DNA from: Cacajao melanocephalus
Lineage: Eukaryota; Chordata; Mammalia; Primates; Pitheciidae
Length of the DNA stretch: 64,000 nt
Assembly: GCA_963573385.1 (NCBI GenBank)
Contig: CAUYLG010062800.1
Coordinates: forward strand, 1-64,000
Reading direction: 5' to 3'
The notes beneath the pieces were generated by a model. That model made no database searches, was not told where the DNA came from, and was given only the letters and a program-made list of their open reading frames with translations. The position numbers and the translations under genes were made by a program. This document shows positions 52,535 through 64,000 of the stretch, in pieces (positions within the stretch are counted from its first letter, which is position 1; each line of letters opens with the position of its first letter).

Positions 52535-52817
52535 TTTCACCCTGAGTATAGTGACATAAATTCTCTCTTTGCTGTTTGCAGCAAAGAGAGAATTTGATAA
52601 ACAGGAAATAGTCCTCTGGAACACAAGCAAGCCAAGGCTGGTGAGCAGATTGCAGAGTTAGGACATTTCTGCAGGTGTGAAACTGGAGCAGAACTTGTAC
52701 ACACTGAAGGACCTCAGAAGCCAATCTTTAGGAGAAAGGAAAGCTGAGATTGATGGGTGGGCATACAGAGAGTCAGGGCACTGCTACAGAATTTATGTCG
52801 CTATACTCAGGGTGAAA
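52535..52817. repeat. Interrupted 40-bp-arm palindrome
   Basis: The left arm 52535-52574 is complementary to 52579-52595 (perfect 17-bp stem, 4-nt loop TTTG) plus 52795-52817. The outer arms 52535-52564 and 52788-52817 pair over 29 of 30 bases. The right arm is split by a 193-bp segment. AGAATTT occurs at both edges of that segment (52589-52595 and 52788-52794). Read directly; the origin is unknown. Confidence 0.85.
52596..52788 (+). repeat. 193-bp duplicated segment, copy A (inside the palindrome)
   Basis: Starts GATAAACAGGAAATAGTCCT. Aligns without gaps to 54523-54715 with 9 mismatches, all transitions, about 95% identity. Same orientation, offset 1,927 bp. Confidence 0.9.
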
Positions 52818-52948
52818 GAACTTAGAGCTAATTTTTGAGCTTAGAGCTTCTCAAAGCCATTTAGAATCATAGGTTAAGCAGAGTGAGTTTGTCCAAAATA
52901 GAGTCAGCACCAAGGAAGTAAAATAAGAAATTGAAAGAAAGGAACTAG

Positions 52949-53348
<400 letters not shown>

Positions 53349-53358
53349 GATTTCCTGT

Positions 53359-54522
53359 AAAGCTAGTCTCAGTTTGCCTTTTCTATCACTTGCTGTAACT
53401 GAAAACTTCCTGGATGACACAATCTGTGATACCCTGAATTCTGTATGTCACTTCCCCATCAGCTGTTACGATCTATGTGGACTGTTGTTTCTGTGGAAAT
53501 TGATGTCATCTTTATGAAAATTGAGCACTTTGGGACCCTTGTGTCGTCACACAGTTTCATCAAAATGTGTTCAGTTTTATAGAAAAACATTAAATGTTTA
53601 ATATTTATATAAGTTAAAGAGATTATTCAGCTCATCATGAAAAGCACAAAGAAAGATGATTAGTAGACTTAGAAAAATAAAAATATGTTTCTGGTGGCCC
53701 AACTGTACAAAAGTTGGATGATTTGTAAGTTCTTCCTGGTGTATTTTCTGAGATCTAATATTCTAGGATTGTGTTTAGTGTTAAATTTCAATATATGTTC
53801 ATTATGATTAGACTTGTACCACTGTAAGGCTAGGAAGTTATAAAACCAGTTCACATTCAACATATCAAAAGGAAAACCAGCAAGCTGTTTTTAAGTGATT
53901 CACATTGATCTCTTTCCCACCCAAGTTCCAAACTAATCCAGACATAGACAAGAGGTAGAGGGAGCATGAGATATTGCTTTTATTAATGATAAGGCTAAAA
54001 TTAGAGAATGAAGCTTATATATGTGTAAAAGTAGGTTTCTTTATACCAAGCCCCAGAATCATATACCCATCTAACCACAGACAACACTGGACTAAGACTA
54101 TTTTATGGCCTGCTCTTATAGAAGTTACACCAAGGAGGAATGGGGCAGAATGCATTTTCTCTGGAAGCAGCTTATTTCCAAAGAAAGAGGAGAGAAAGAA
54201 AGTGCCATTCATGCTCACTTCCCTGTCCCAAAATTAACAATCAAGTCAATTACATCTGTCAATCTAGGTTCAACCAGGAGACAGAACACACCATAATTTA
54301 GGCTAAGTTTAAAGGATTACTATGTGGTGATAGAACAATAGAAATATGTTTAGAGAATCTAAACTATTCTAGGGCTGAGGGTGAGTAGCCAAAGAAGGAC
54401 AAAGTTGGAAGAGAGTCCCCCTCTGGTGTTCAGACTTTATTGGAGAAGTTGTGGGTGCAAACCACTGGGTGGTGTGGAAGTTTGCCTGTGTACCTGGGGC
54501 CAGAACTGGTTTAGAATTGTCT
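53359..54522. other. Intergenic DNA without recognised gene
   Basis: AT-rich sequence with short frames. I see no repeat family I can name and no gene. Confidence 0.55.
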
Positions 54523-54715
54523 GATAAACAGGAAACGGTCCTCTGGGACACAGGCAAGCCAAGGCTGGTGAGCAGATTGCAGAGTTAGGACATTTCTGCA
54601 GGTGTGAAACTGGAGCAGAACTTGTACACATTGAAGGACTTCAGAAGCCAACCTTTAGGAGAAAGGAAAGCTGAGATTGATGGGTGGGCATACAGAGAAT
54701 CAGGGCACTGCTGCA
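54523..54715 (+). repeat. 193-bp duplicated segment, copy B
   Basis: Partner of 52596-52788. Around it (about 54240-55000) the composition is GC-richer and resembles a larger, unidentified old repeat, so copy B is more likely the source locus. Confidence 0.9.
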
Positions 54716-55817
54716 GGTACAAGGTCAGGAGCATGTGGGGTGCATCTCAAGAGGGCTACAGCAAGGTGGTCACTAGGCCTCCTAGGTTGGGACTGCAGGG
54801 TGTACTGTACATTCTGTGTGCAACCGGAGCAAAACACCATCAGATGCATACACCACTGACCTTGCAGTGGGAGCAAAAGAGAAAAAAAAAATGAGCACAC
54901 CAACACGAGGATGAGAAGTTCCTTTCCTCCTGCAGCACCCCTCCAGCATCCTCTACATCTTATTCTCATTTTAAAGGAGAAATGCTTATTGTTCAATCTG
55001 TTATCACAGAGTAGATATTGAAGGATGAATTTGGAGTTGAGAAGTGATAAATTGACAAGGGGGCTTAGTCGCCCCTTTGCTCAGCTTCCACACATACGCA
55101 CCCTTCTGCACATATTTGAACTTTTGCACAACAGAGCAACTAACTATATTTTGGCCCAGTGAGATACAGTTATCTTTCTGTTAAGTAAAGCACTTGCTGT
55201 TCCCCAAAATAAGACACAAAGTCTCAACAGTCATTGGATTCATTGCTGGCTATATTAATTACTCAATTCAGGCATCATCCCACCTAATATTGTTAAGACT
55301 GAATTGTAAAGTTGACTTTCAACAACCTGTGTAATAAAAATAGGGAGAATAGGAAAGTAGAAAGTAAAAATAAACACATGCATACAAGCAAAGAGAAAGT
55401 ATGCAGAGCTACTACAGTCCTTGTTTATGTAATTGGTCACAAGATTATGGTTGATATCCATAGCTTCAACTACCTCTATATTTCTCTTTCCCACAGTCAG
55501 AATCAGATGCTCTGGGTTCTTTGCCTGGTAGAGTGCTTCAAATCTTCCTTTTTGAAAGGTCTGAATCCTCGGTCATCCTGCCCCTTTTCTCATTCTTGTG
55601 GTTTTCCATTTAACATTTACTGTTGGACACGGAAGTATTAAGAGGCACCTTAAAACATCTCCTGGGTTCCAGACAGTCCTCACTGCTTCCATTTGCAGTA
55701 GCAAACCAATTCACCTTGGAAATTGAGATCAATCACTACAGCCGATAAATGATGCCCTCTTTTTCACTCATTGTCTAAGTGGTACAAGAAGTGCAAAATG
55801 ACCAGGTGGCAGTCTGA
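54716..55817. other. Intergenic DNA without recognised gene
   Basis: Continues GC-richer to about 55000, then AT-rich. No supported gene or named repeat. Confidence 0.55.
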
Positions 55818-56412
55818 AAAGCAGAATTCTAAGATGAATGCCATCACTCCCTCCCCCTCTTGTACACACCCATGTAATCTCTTCTTGAGCATGATTGAGA
55901 CCTGTAAATATAATTGGATAGCACCTCCATGATTATGCTATATGGCAAAGGGTTCCTAATCAGTTGACTATAATCCAAAGGGAGATTATCCTGCGTAGGT
56001 GTGATCTAATTAGGCAAGTTGTTTAAAAGTAGAAGAGTCATCCTGCTGATCTAGAAGAAAAACAGCCTATTGTGACAGTAGGGACCACAAGGACCTGAGG
56101 GTGACCTCTAGGAGCTGAGAGCAGTCCTCAGTTAACAGTAAAAAAACAAAACAAAAAACTAGAACTCTAATCACAACTGCAAGGAGCGGAATTGTGCTAA
56201 CAACCACATGTGCTAGGAATAGGGTCCTAAGTCTCAGATGAGATCACAGCCCCAGCTAATGGTTTAATTTCAGCCTGGTAACACTGAGGAGATGACTCAG
56301 CTAACCTATACCCAGACCCTTGACCCACAGAAACCATGAGATAAATAAATTTGTGTTAAGTTACTAAATTTGTAGTCATTTATCATGCAGCCAATAGAAA
56401 ACTGATAACCTG
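55818..56412 (+). mobile_element. MLT1-type (MaLR) LTR remnant
   Basis: AATTCTAAGATGAATGCCAT at the start, TATGGCAAAGGGTTCCTAAT, TTGACCCACAGAAACCATGA and an ending CAGCCAATAGAAAACTGATA fit an MLT1-class MaLR LTR. No internal genes accompany it. Confidence 0.7.
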
Positions 56413-56559
56413 TCTCATCCTATGATTCAGTAGAACTGCTGCTGTTTTGTTCCCTTCATGGATACTAAGACTTCCAAACCAGCAGACTCAAGAGTTGCGA
56501 GGACAGGAAGCAAAAAGTCTGTAAGCCGGTTATTAGGTGTAATAATGAGATAAGTCTAT

Positions 56560-57005
56560 GATGGTTAATTTTAGATGTCAACATGACAGGGCTGGGGGTA
56601 CTCAGCTAGCTATTAAGGCATTCTTTCTAGGTGTATCTATGAGTGTGTTTCCAGAAGATACTGGCATTTAAATCAGTGGACTGAGTAAGGAAGATCTGCC
56701 CACAGCCAGTCAGCTGAGAGCCACATTCAAACAAAAAGGAAGGGAAGGTGAATGTGATCTTTATCCTGGAGCAGGGACACCTTTCTTCAACTGCCCTTGG
56801 ACATCAGAACTCCAGGTTCTCCGGCCTTTGGACTTTGGACTTGCAACAGCATACCCCCTACCCTGGGTTCCCAGGACTTCGGTCTCAAACTGAGAATTAC
56901 ACCGTGGGCCTCCCTGGTTCTTCAGTTTGCAACTGGCCTATCGTGAGACTTCTCAGCCTCCGTAAGTGAGGGAGCCAATTCCCTAATAAATTTCTGCTCA
57001 TGTAT
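56560..57005 (+). mobile_element. LTR-type remnant (family unresolved)
   Basis: GGTTAATTTTAGATGTCAAC, TGTTTCCAGAAGATACTGGC, GAGACTTCTCAGCCTCCGTA and CCTAATAAATTTCTGCTCAT match an abundant old LTR-class repeat with a terminal AATAAA. I cannot name the subfamily safely. Confidence 0.55.
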
Positions 57006-57024
57006 TAAGAGATTTATAAATATA

Positions 57025-57626
57025 TAGGCATACTTTTGAGATCTCTGAGATACTTTTATAGTTCACTTCTAGACCACTGCAACAAAGGGAATATCACAAG
57101 AAAATGAGTCGTGAATTTTTTGGTTTTCTAGTGTATATAAAAATTATGTTGACATTATACTGTAGCCTATTAAGTGTACAATAGCATTGTGTCTAAAAAT
57201 GCTTTGTACGTAGCTTAATTTAAAAATTCTTTATTGCTAAAAAATTTTGACAATCATCTCAGCCTTCAGTAAGTTGTAATCTGTTTGCTGCTACGGGATC
57301 TTGCCTCAGTGTTAATGGCTACTCACTGATCAGGTTGGTGGTTGCCGAAGGTTGGGGTGGCTGTGGCAATTTCTTAAAATAACAATGTAGTTTATCACAT
57401 CAATTGACTCTTGCTTTAATGGAAGATTTATCTGTAGCTTGTGGTGGTGTTTGATAGTATTTTACTCACAGTAGAACTTTTTGTTGGAAATTAGAGTCAA
57501 TCCTTTCTATCCCTGCTGCTGCTTTATCAACTACGTTTATGTAATACACCAAATCCTTTGTTGTCATTTCAACAATATTGACAGCATCTTCACCAGGAGT
57601 AGATTCCATCTAAAAGAACCACTTTT
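57025..57626 (-). mobile_element. Tigger1 DNA transposon, 3' part
   Basis: Starts near the TIR-like TAGGCATACTTTTGAGATCT and continues as the reverse complement of the Tigger1 (pogo family) 3' region (GCCTTCAGTAAGTTGTAATC; TCTTCACCAGGAGTAGATTC). It stops at 57626 where retrotransposon DNA begins and resumes at 60264. Confidence 0.85.
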
Positions 57627-57809
57627 TAAAAATTTTTAGTTTTTATGGGTACATAGTAGGTATATATTTATGGGGTACATGAGACATTTTGATACGGGAA
57701 TTCAACATGTAATAATCACATTAGGGTAAATGGGGCATCTGTCACCTCAGGCATGTATCATTTCCTTGTGTTACAAACATTCCAATTATACTCTTTTAGT
57801 GATTTTTAA

Positions 57810-57956
57810 TATTTTTTGTCTTTTTTTTTTTCCTTTTTGTGGAGAACGAGGTCTCTCTATATTGCCCAGGCAGGTCTCAAACTCCTGGGCTCCAGTTATC
57901 CTCCTGCCTCTGCCTCCCTAAGAGCTGGGATTATAGGCGTGAGCCACCATGCCCGG
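57810..57956 (-). mobile_element. Alu monomer inserted in the L1, with 17-bp target duplication
   Basis: T-rich tail, GGTCTCTCTATATTGCCCAG and GGCGTGAGCCACCATGCCCG. CTTTTAGTGATTTTTAA (57793-57809) repeats as CTTTTAGTTATTTTTAA (57957-57973). Confidence 0.9.
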
Positions 57957-58492
57957 CTTTTAGTTATTTTTAAATGTAGTGTAAATTATAATTAATTGTA
58001 GTCACCCTGTGTGCCATCAAATACTAGATTTTATTCATTCTTTCTATTTTTTGTGCCCATTAACCATCCCCACTTTCCCCCCACTCCTCACTACCCATCC
58101 CAGTCTCTGGTAGCCAACATTCTACTGCCTGTCTCCATGAGTTTGTTTTAATTTGCAGCTGCTGCAAGTGAGTGAGAACATGAGAAGTTTGTCTCTCTGT
58201 GCTTGGCTTATTTCACTTAACGTAATGTATTCCAGTTCTATCCATGTATTGCACATGACAGGATCTGAATGGTACTCCATTGTGTTATAAATTCCACATT
58301 TTCTTCACTCATTTGTCTGTTGGACAGGAAGGTTGATTCCAAATCTTTACTATTATGAATAGTGCTGCAATAAATATGGGAGTGCAGATATCTTTTCAAT
58401 ATAGTGATTTCCTTTCTTTTGGATATATATCTGGCAGTGGGATTGCTGGATCATATGATAGGTCTATTTTTAGTTTTTTTGAGAAACCTCCA

Positions 58493-58838
58493 TACTGAGT
58501 ACCAGCTCAGCTGGGAGACCCACCACCCAGGCGGCGCTGAAGGCATTTGAGAGGCAGACACCCAGATAGCACAACAGAGTTGATCTATCCTGGGGAACCA
58601 ACAGCCTGAGAGTCTGCGGGGCTGACAGCTCTCCAGACTGAAGGCCCTGAGCAGATTCTCATCCATGTATTTATTTGCTCTTAGGTGATTCTTATTAATA
58701 CACAGGTGTTCTATATTTACACATAACTCAAGACTATACCAAGTAAGCAGCTGTTACCCACCTATCACTAATTACAAACTAAAAGGTATCCTCCACAGAG
58801 GAACCATGGGGGCAGGGTAAACTTAATGTTTCTCAACA
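58493..58838 (-). mobile_element. Solo LTR, ERVK/ERV2 class (MER9-like)
   Basis: A 346-bp GC-richer insert in the L1. The minus-strand ends are TGTTGAG and CTCAGTA. A 6-bp duplication CCTCCA flanks it (58487-58492 and 58839-58844), the size typical of ERVK-class integration. No internal viral genes are present; it is a relic left after LTR-LTR recombination. Confidence 0.75.
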
Positions 58839-60003
58839 CCTCCAAACCATTCTCCATAGTGACTCTAATAATTTCCATTTCCACCAACAGTGTATGAGGA
58901 TTCTCTTTTCTCTACATCCTCACCAGCATTCATTAATTACCTGTCTTTTAGATAAAAGCCATTTTAACTAGGGTGAGATGATACCTCATTGTAATTTTGA
59001 TTTGCATTTCTCATGATCAATGATACTGAGCACATTTTCTTATGCCTGTTAACCATTTATATGTCTTCTTTCAAGAAATATCTATTCAAATATTTTGCCC
59101 ATTTTTAATTGGATTATTAGATTTTTAAATATAGAGTTGTTTGAGCTTTTTACATGTTCTAGTTGTTAATCCCTTGTCAGATGGATAATTTGTAAGTATT
59201 TTCTCCTATTCTGTGGGTTGTCTTTTCACTTTGTTGATTGTATCCTTTGCTGTGCAGAAGCTTTTTAACTTAATGTGATACCATTTGTCCATTTTTGCTG
59301 TTGTTTCCTGTGCTTTTAGGGTATTACACAAGAAATCTTTGCCCAGACGAGTGTCCTAGAGAGTTTCTCTAACATTTTCTTCTTAGTAGTTTCAGGTGTT
59401 TGATATAAATCTTTAAACCATTTTGATTTGATTTTTGTATATAGTGAGAGACAGAGGTCTAGTTTCATTCCTCTGTGCATGGATATACAGTTTTCCCAGC
59501 ACCATTTATTGAAGAGACTGTCCTTTTTCCCCAATATATGCTCTTGCCACCTCTGTCAAAAATGAATTCACTGTAGATGCATGGATTTGTTTCTGGGTTC
59601 TCTATTGTGTTTCAGTGGTTTTGGTGTCTGTTTTTATGCCAGTAAATACTGTTTCGTTTGGTGTAGCTCTGAGGTATAATTTGAAGTCAGGTAATATGAT
59701 TCCTCCAGTTTTGTTCTTTTTGCATAGGATGGCTTTGGGTACTCTGGGTCTTTTGTGGTTCCAAATAAATTTTAGGATAATTGTTTCTATTTCTGTGAAG
59801 AATGTCATTGGTATTTTGAAAGGAGTTGTATTGAATGTATAGACTGTTTTGGGTAGTATGGACATTTTAACAACATTGATTCTTCCAATCCATGAACATG
59901 AAACATTTTTCCAATTTTTTATGTCATCTTCAATTTCTTACATTAATGTTTTATAGTTTTCATTGTGGAGATCTTTTACTTCTTTGGTTATGCTAATTTC
60001 TAG

Positions 60004-60263
60004 GGGTGCCCAGGCTGGAGTGCAGTGATGCGATCTCGGCTCACTGTAACTTCCGCCTCTGGGGTTCAAGCAATTCTTCCTCAGCCTCCCAAGTAGCTGG
60101 GACTACAGGTGTGCACCACCATGCCCGGGTAATTTTTGTATTATTAGTAGATACGGGGTTCCACCATATTGGCCAGGCTGGTCTCAAACTCCTGACCTGG
60201 TGATCTGCCCACCTCTGCCTCCCAAAGTGCTGGGATTACAAGAGTTAGCTACCGTGTCTGGCC
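60004..60263 (-). mobile_element. Alu fused to the 5' edge of the L1, lacking its 3' end and tail
   Basis: Minus-oriented Alu. Its head abuts the right target repeat at 60264, and its 3' end breaks off at GGTGCCCAGGCTGGAGTGCA, joined directly to L1 at about 60003 with no A-tail and no second target duplication. Confidence 0.9.
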
Positions 60264-61170
60264 AAGAAACCACTTTTATCACTCATCCATAAGAAGTAAC
60301 TTCTCATTAGTTTGAGTTTGATCATAAGATTGCAGCGATTTGGTCACATCTTCAGGCGCCACTTCTAACTCTACCACTTCTGCAGTTATTTCCTCCACTG
60401 AATCAAAGTCATCTAGGAGGGTTGGAATCAACTTCTTCCAAACTCCTGTTAAGGCTGATATTTTAACTTCCTGTCATGAATCGGAAATGTTCTTAATGGC
60501 ATCTACAATAGTAAATCCTTTCCAGAAGGTTTTCAGTTACTTTGCCCAGATCCATCAGAAGAATCATGATCTGTGGCAGCTGTAGCCTTACAAAGTGTAT
60601 TTCTTAAAAAATAGGGCTTGAAAGTCAAAATTACTCTTTGATCCGTGGGCCGCAGAATAGATGTTGTATTAGCAGGCATGAAAACGGCATTAATGTCCTC
60701 GTACATTTCCATCAAAGCTCTTGGGTTATTGGGCACATTGACAATGAGCAGTAATATCAGTAATATTTTTAAAATGATGTTTTTTTCTTTTTTTCTGAGC
60801 ATCAGGTCTTGAGAGTGGATTTAAAATATTCAAGAGGACATCATGCTGTAAACAGATGTGTGGACATTCAGACTTCGTTGTTCCATTTATAAAACATAGG
60901 CATAATTAGCATAATCCTTAAGGAACCTAGGATTTTGGAATGGTAACTGATCACTGGCTTCAACTTGCAATCTCCAGCTTCATTAGCTCCTAATAAGAGA
61001 GTCACTCTGTTCTTTGAAACTTTGAAGTCTGACATTGACTTCTCCTCTCTAGCTAGGAAGGTGGTATCTTCTTCCAACATAAGGCTGTTTCATCTCCATT
61101 GAAAAGCTGTTGTTTAACATACCGACCTTTATCAATTATCTTAAGCACATCTTTTGGATAACTTGCTACA
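60264..61170 (-). pseudogene. Tigger1 transposase fossil, 5' part
   Basis: Reverse complement of Tigger1 (pogo-type DDE transposase). Decayed frames at 60533-60802 ([20 protein letters not shown]) and 60868-61080 (KVSKNRVTLLLGANEAGD) are recognisable transposase segments. It is broken by stops and indels and cut off on the right before an Alu. It joins the 57025-57626 part once the retrotransposon is removed. It is not expected to be functional. Confidence 0.88.
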
Positions 61171-61275
61171 ACTTCCAAGTCCGTGACCATACAGCCAAAC
61201 TATTAGCAACTGTCCATGATCTAAACTTCTGATCATCTCTCATTGCAGACATAATGAACAATTAAGTCTATTGCC

Positions 61276-61497
61276 TGGGCTGGGCACCGTGGCTCATGCC
61301 TTTAATCCCAGCACTTTGGGAAGCTGAGGCAGATGGATCACCTGAGGTCAGGAATTTGAGAACAGCCTGGCCAACATGGTGAAACCTGGTCTTTACTAAA
61401 AATACAAAAATTAGCAGGGTATGGTGGCTCATGGCTGTACTCCCAGTTACTGGGAAGGCTCAGGCAGAAAAATCACTTGAACTCAAGAGGCAGAGGT
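61276..61497 (+). mobile_element. Alu element, 3'-truncated
   Basis: Starts GGGCTGGGCACCGTGGCTCA and breaks at CAGAGGTG in the right monomer without a tail, running straight into unrelated and then L1 sequence. Confidence 0.9.
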
Positions 61498-61599
61498 GTA
61501 TTCTCCAGAGTAGCACTTTTGACATTTCTCAAATCTATTCTCTCTTTTATTCCTATGGTCATCACCAAAGCCCATACCATTCCAGCAACCTTTTTTTTT

Positions 61600-62390
61600 T
61601 AAATTGTGAATAATAGATCTAACATAAATTTGCCATTTTAGCCACTTTAAAGTGCACAATTCATTGGCATATTCACAATGTTTTACAACCATCATCACTC
61701 TGTAGTTCCAGAATATTTGTATCAGTCCAAAAGGAAACCTCATACCTAATAAGCAATCATTCTCCATTCTTTCCTCCCCTAACCCTTAGCAATCACTAAT
61801 CTGCTTTCTGTCTCTATGGATTTGCCTCTTCTGAGCATTTCATATAAATAGAATCATACCACACATTGCCTTCTGTGTCTGTCTTCTTTCACTTGGTGTA
61901 ATATTTTGAGGTTCATCCATAAGAATGTATTGACAATTCCTTTTTTATAGCTGAATAATATTCCACTGTATTCATACACCACATTTTGATGATTATTTTT
62001 TTTTTCAGTTGATGAACATTTGTATTGTGTTGACATTTTGGCTATTGTGAAGAGTGCTGCTATGAACATTCAAATTCAAGATTATGTTTGTACCACTGTT
62101 TTTAGTTCTTCTGGGTGCAATGGCTGTACCGTTTCATATTCCCACTAGCAATGTATCAGAACTTCATTTTCTCCATATCCTTGCCAACACTTATTTTCCA
62201 TTTTTTGATTATAACTATTCTGGTGGATGTAAAGTGGTATATTATTATAATTTTACCTTGCACTATCCTAATGACTAAAAATGATAAGCATCTTTTCATG
62301 TGTCAATGGACTATTTGTACATCTTCTTTGGGGAAATGCCTATTCATTTCTTTTGCTCATCTTTTGACTAGGTAGTTTGTCTTTAGAAGC
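61600..62390 (-). mobile_element. Old L1 (L1M-type) 3' region, reverse
   Basis: TTGTGAATAATAGATCTAAC, ATAAATAGAATCATACCACA, CTGAATAATATTCCACTGTA and CATCTTTTCATGTGTCAATG are ORF2-end words of an ancient L1 in reverse. Coding is fully decayed. Confidence 0.85.
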
Positions 62391-64000
62391 CTCTTAATCT
62401 GGCCTTCCTCTACTCTTTGTACCTCTAACTTTTGTATTTTCACTCAGCTGTTAGAATGAGTTTTTGTTATATAATGTTATTCTACACCAAACTGTCAATA
62501 GCTCTCCACTGCTCTACACATAAGTCTGGCATTCATGGCCTCCACAGCATTTTCTCAATCTCCTTTACCAGCTTTGTCTTTTACAGCTTTGTCTTCTACA
62601 TACATGCCTTTAGTTCAAATCACCTATTCTTTGAACATGATTTTTTTAATTAATAGTCCAGCATTTTTACTTATGTTCTTGCCTCTACCAAAACTGTTCT
62701 TAACAACTATCCCCATTTGTCAAAATTTTTACACATCTTGTTTAACATCTGCCTATCTGAAATATTATTTCATCTAGTCTCCCCTTCTACTTCCTATTTC
62801 TAGATTATTCTGAAGCAAACTCAACATGTCATATCACTTTGTCTTAAATATTTCAGTATCTTAAAAGATAAAGGTACTATTTAAAAAGAACGACAATATC
62901 ATTACCAGACATAAATAATAATTATTTAATATCATCAACTATCCAGCCAATGTTCAAATGTCCTCAACTATCTCAAGGAAGTTTTGCTTTGTGTTTATAG
63001 TTTGCTTGAATCAGTATCCAAATAAAGTTCAAATATTGCAATTGGTTGATATGATCTTAAGTTTCTTTTAATCTATAAGTTTTTTTTCTCTCTTACTTTT
63101 CTTGCTAATTATTTGTTAAAGAAACCAAATTGTCTTTCAAGTTACCCAGTCTGGATTTTGCTGATTATATCCCTGTGGTGTCAATGAACATGCTCCTCTA
63201 TCCCCTGTATTTCCCATAAATTAATGGTTAGAACTAGAGGCTACATCAGATCCTGGCTTGATTGTTTCTTGGAAAACTACTTCTTGGGTGCTGTTACATA
63301 CTTTCATTGGAGGCACATAGCTGGTCTATCTCTTTTGGGAATGTTATCAGTTGTTGATGTTCATTACTAGGTCCCTTAATTCATGAAGAGTTGAAAAAAG
63401 TTAATATTCAAATTTTATCACTCTTTCTTCTTTTGCAAGCTATACCACCAATATGTGATGTTACTATAAGACATATAATATTGTGTGTATGTGTATATAT
63501 AGTTTTAGAAACAGAAATTTCCCTTCATGAACAATTTGGTTACTCAGATATACAGTACATATAGAGAAAGCAGAAGAAATGTTCGGTTCTATTTACCAAT
63601 TTTCAAAGTAACAAGTTGGTTTGCTGGCATACTGTAAGTTGACCAAAATTTTTATTTCACTGTAAGTTGAACTCATACTCATGTATTTAAACATATTTCA
63701 TGCTTCAAACCATTGCAGTTATTCTCCTTATTGATATTTAAATTGTGTCATGTTTGCCAGTGAGAACCAATTCAAGTTGGCTCTTGGATCCTTTTGAGTT
63801 GTTTTTCATAGTTGCCTTGTTTTCTAGTATGACAAAATGTCCCATATTCTGTATTTCCTGCCCTAGAGCTGAAATGTAGAGATCACATTCTGGGCATTAC
63901 TGGATTGGTAATTGTTTCTGGGCCTTTTTGGTAAACAAAGGTAGATTTTGTTATTGTTTTGTAGCTTTATTTAAGATAAAGTACTTTATGAGTTCATACT
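62391..64000. other. Intergenic DNA without recognised gene
   Basis: AT-rich. About 62780-63080 resembles a very old repeat (ATCCAAATAAAGTTCAAATA, TTGGTTGATATGATCTTAAG), family unknown. No gene supported. From human gene order the next gene (CTHRC1) is expected beyond the right edge. Confidence 0.55.

Larger units (their letters stand above)
57627..60003 (-). mobile_element. 5'-truncated L1 (ORF2 end plus 3' UTR) inserted in Tigger1
   Basis: In reverse it runs from the L1 3' tail (TTTTTATGGGTACATAGTAG near 57642) through 3' UTR and ORF2 C-terminal sequence up to 60003. A decayed ORF2 frame is visible at 59602-59865 and 59316-59534 (LFNKWCWEN). Interrupted by an Alu monomer (57810-57956) and a solo LTR (58493-58838). 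Flanked by 14-bp direct repeats (57613-57626, 60264-60277) that enclose the Alu at 60004 as well. Confidence 0.9.

Noticed and set aside
59602..59865. 87-codon frame resembling a reverse transcriptase
   Set aside because: It is the decayed ORF2 end of the truncated L1 and not a separate gene.

Overview
This is vertebrate nuclear DNA from a primate. It is mostly intron and intergenic sequence, has dimeric Alu elements on both strands, and contains two interleaved-free, head-to-head spliced genes that I could reconstruct exon by exon. They are DCAF13 (minus strand, 11 coding exons, 445 codons) and SLC25A32 (plus strand, 7 coding exons, 315 codons). This pair lies at human chromosome 8q22.3, and the window runs opposite to the usual human orientation. 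Several residues differ from the human proteins as I remember them (SLC25A32 V214, S258, I275; DCAF13 K100 and E145), so a non-human primate is more likely than human. That species call is an inference.

Layout. 1-8474: 3' flank of DCAF13 with no convincing gene; it holds a CpG-dense edge at the left end, Tigger and LTR remnants and an inverted Alu pair. 8475-34306: DCAF13, read right to left, with introns full of Alu, L1, MIR, MER3, MER20 and L2-like debris. 34150-35130: a CpG-rich shared promoter; the two start codons are only 511 bp apart and diverge. 34817-49375: SLC25A32, with a large first intron that holds an intact-ended MER1-type hAT element. 49400-64000: 3' flank of SLC25A32 with no gene that I can support, but with dense, nested mobile-element structure. 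The most striking case is a Tigger1 transposon split by what looks like a chimeric Alu-L1 retrotransposition, which itself later received a solo LTR and an Alu monomer.

The two genes share a promoter but act in different compartments. DCAF13 is the Sof1-type WD40 protein of the nucleolar small-subunit processome and a DDB1-CUL4 substrate receptor. SLC25A32 is the inner-membrane mitochondrial carrier for folate/FAD. Sharing a CpG island with ETS motifs and a GTCACGTGAC E-box fits growth-linked housekeeping expression of both.

The least explained structures are: a 40-bp-arm palindrome at 52535-52817 interrupted by a 193-bp segment whose 95%-identical copy lies 1.93 kb away; the Alu-L1 chimera; a GC-AG intron in DCAF13; and a 33-bp exact direct repeat at 8241 and 10646. 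I found no evidence of a CRISPR array, an operon or any other prokaryotic system.
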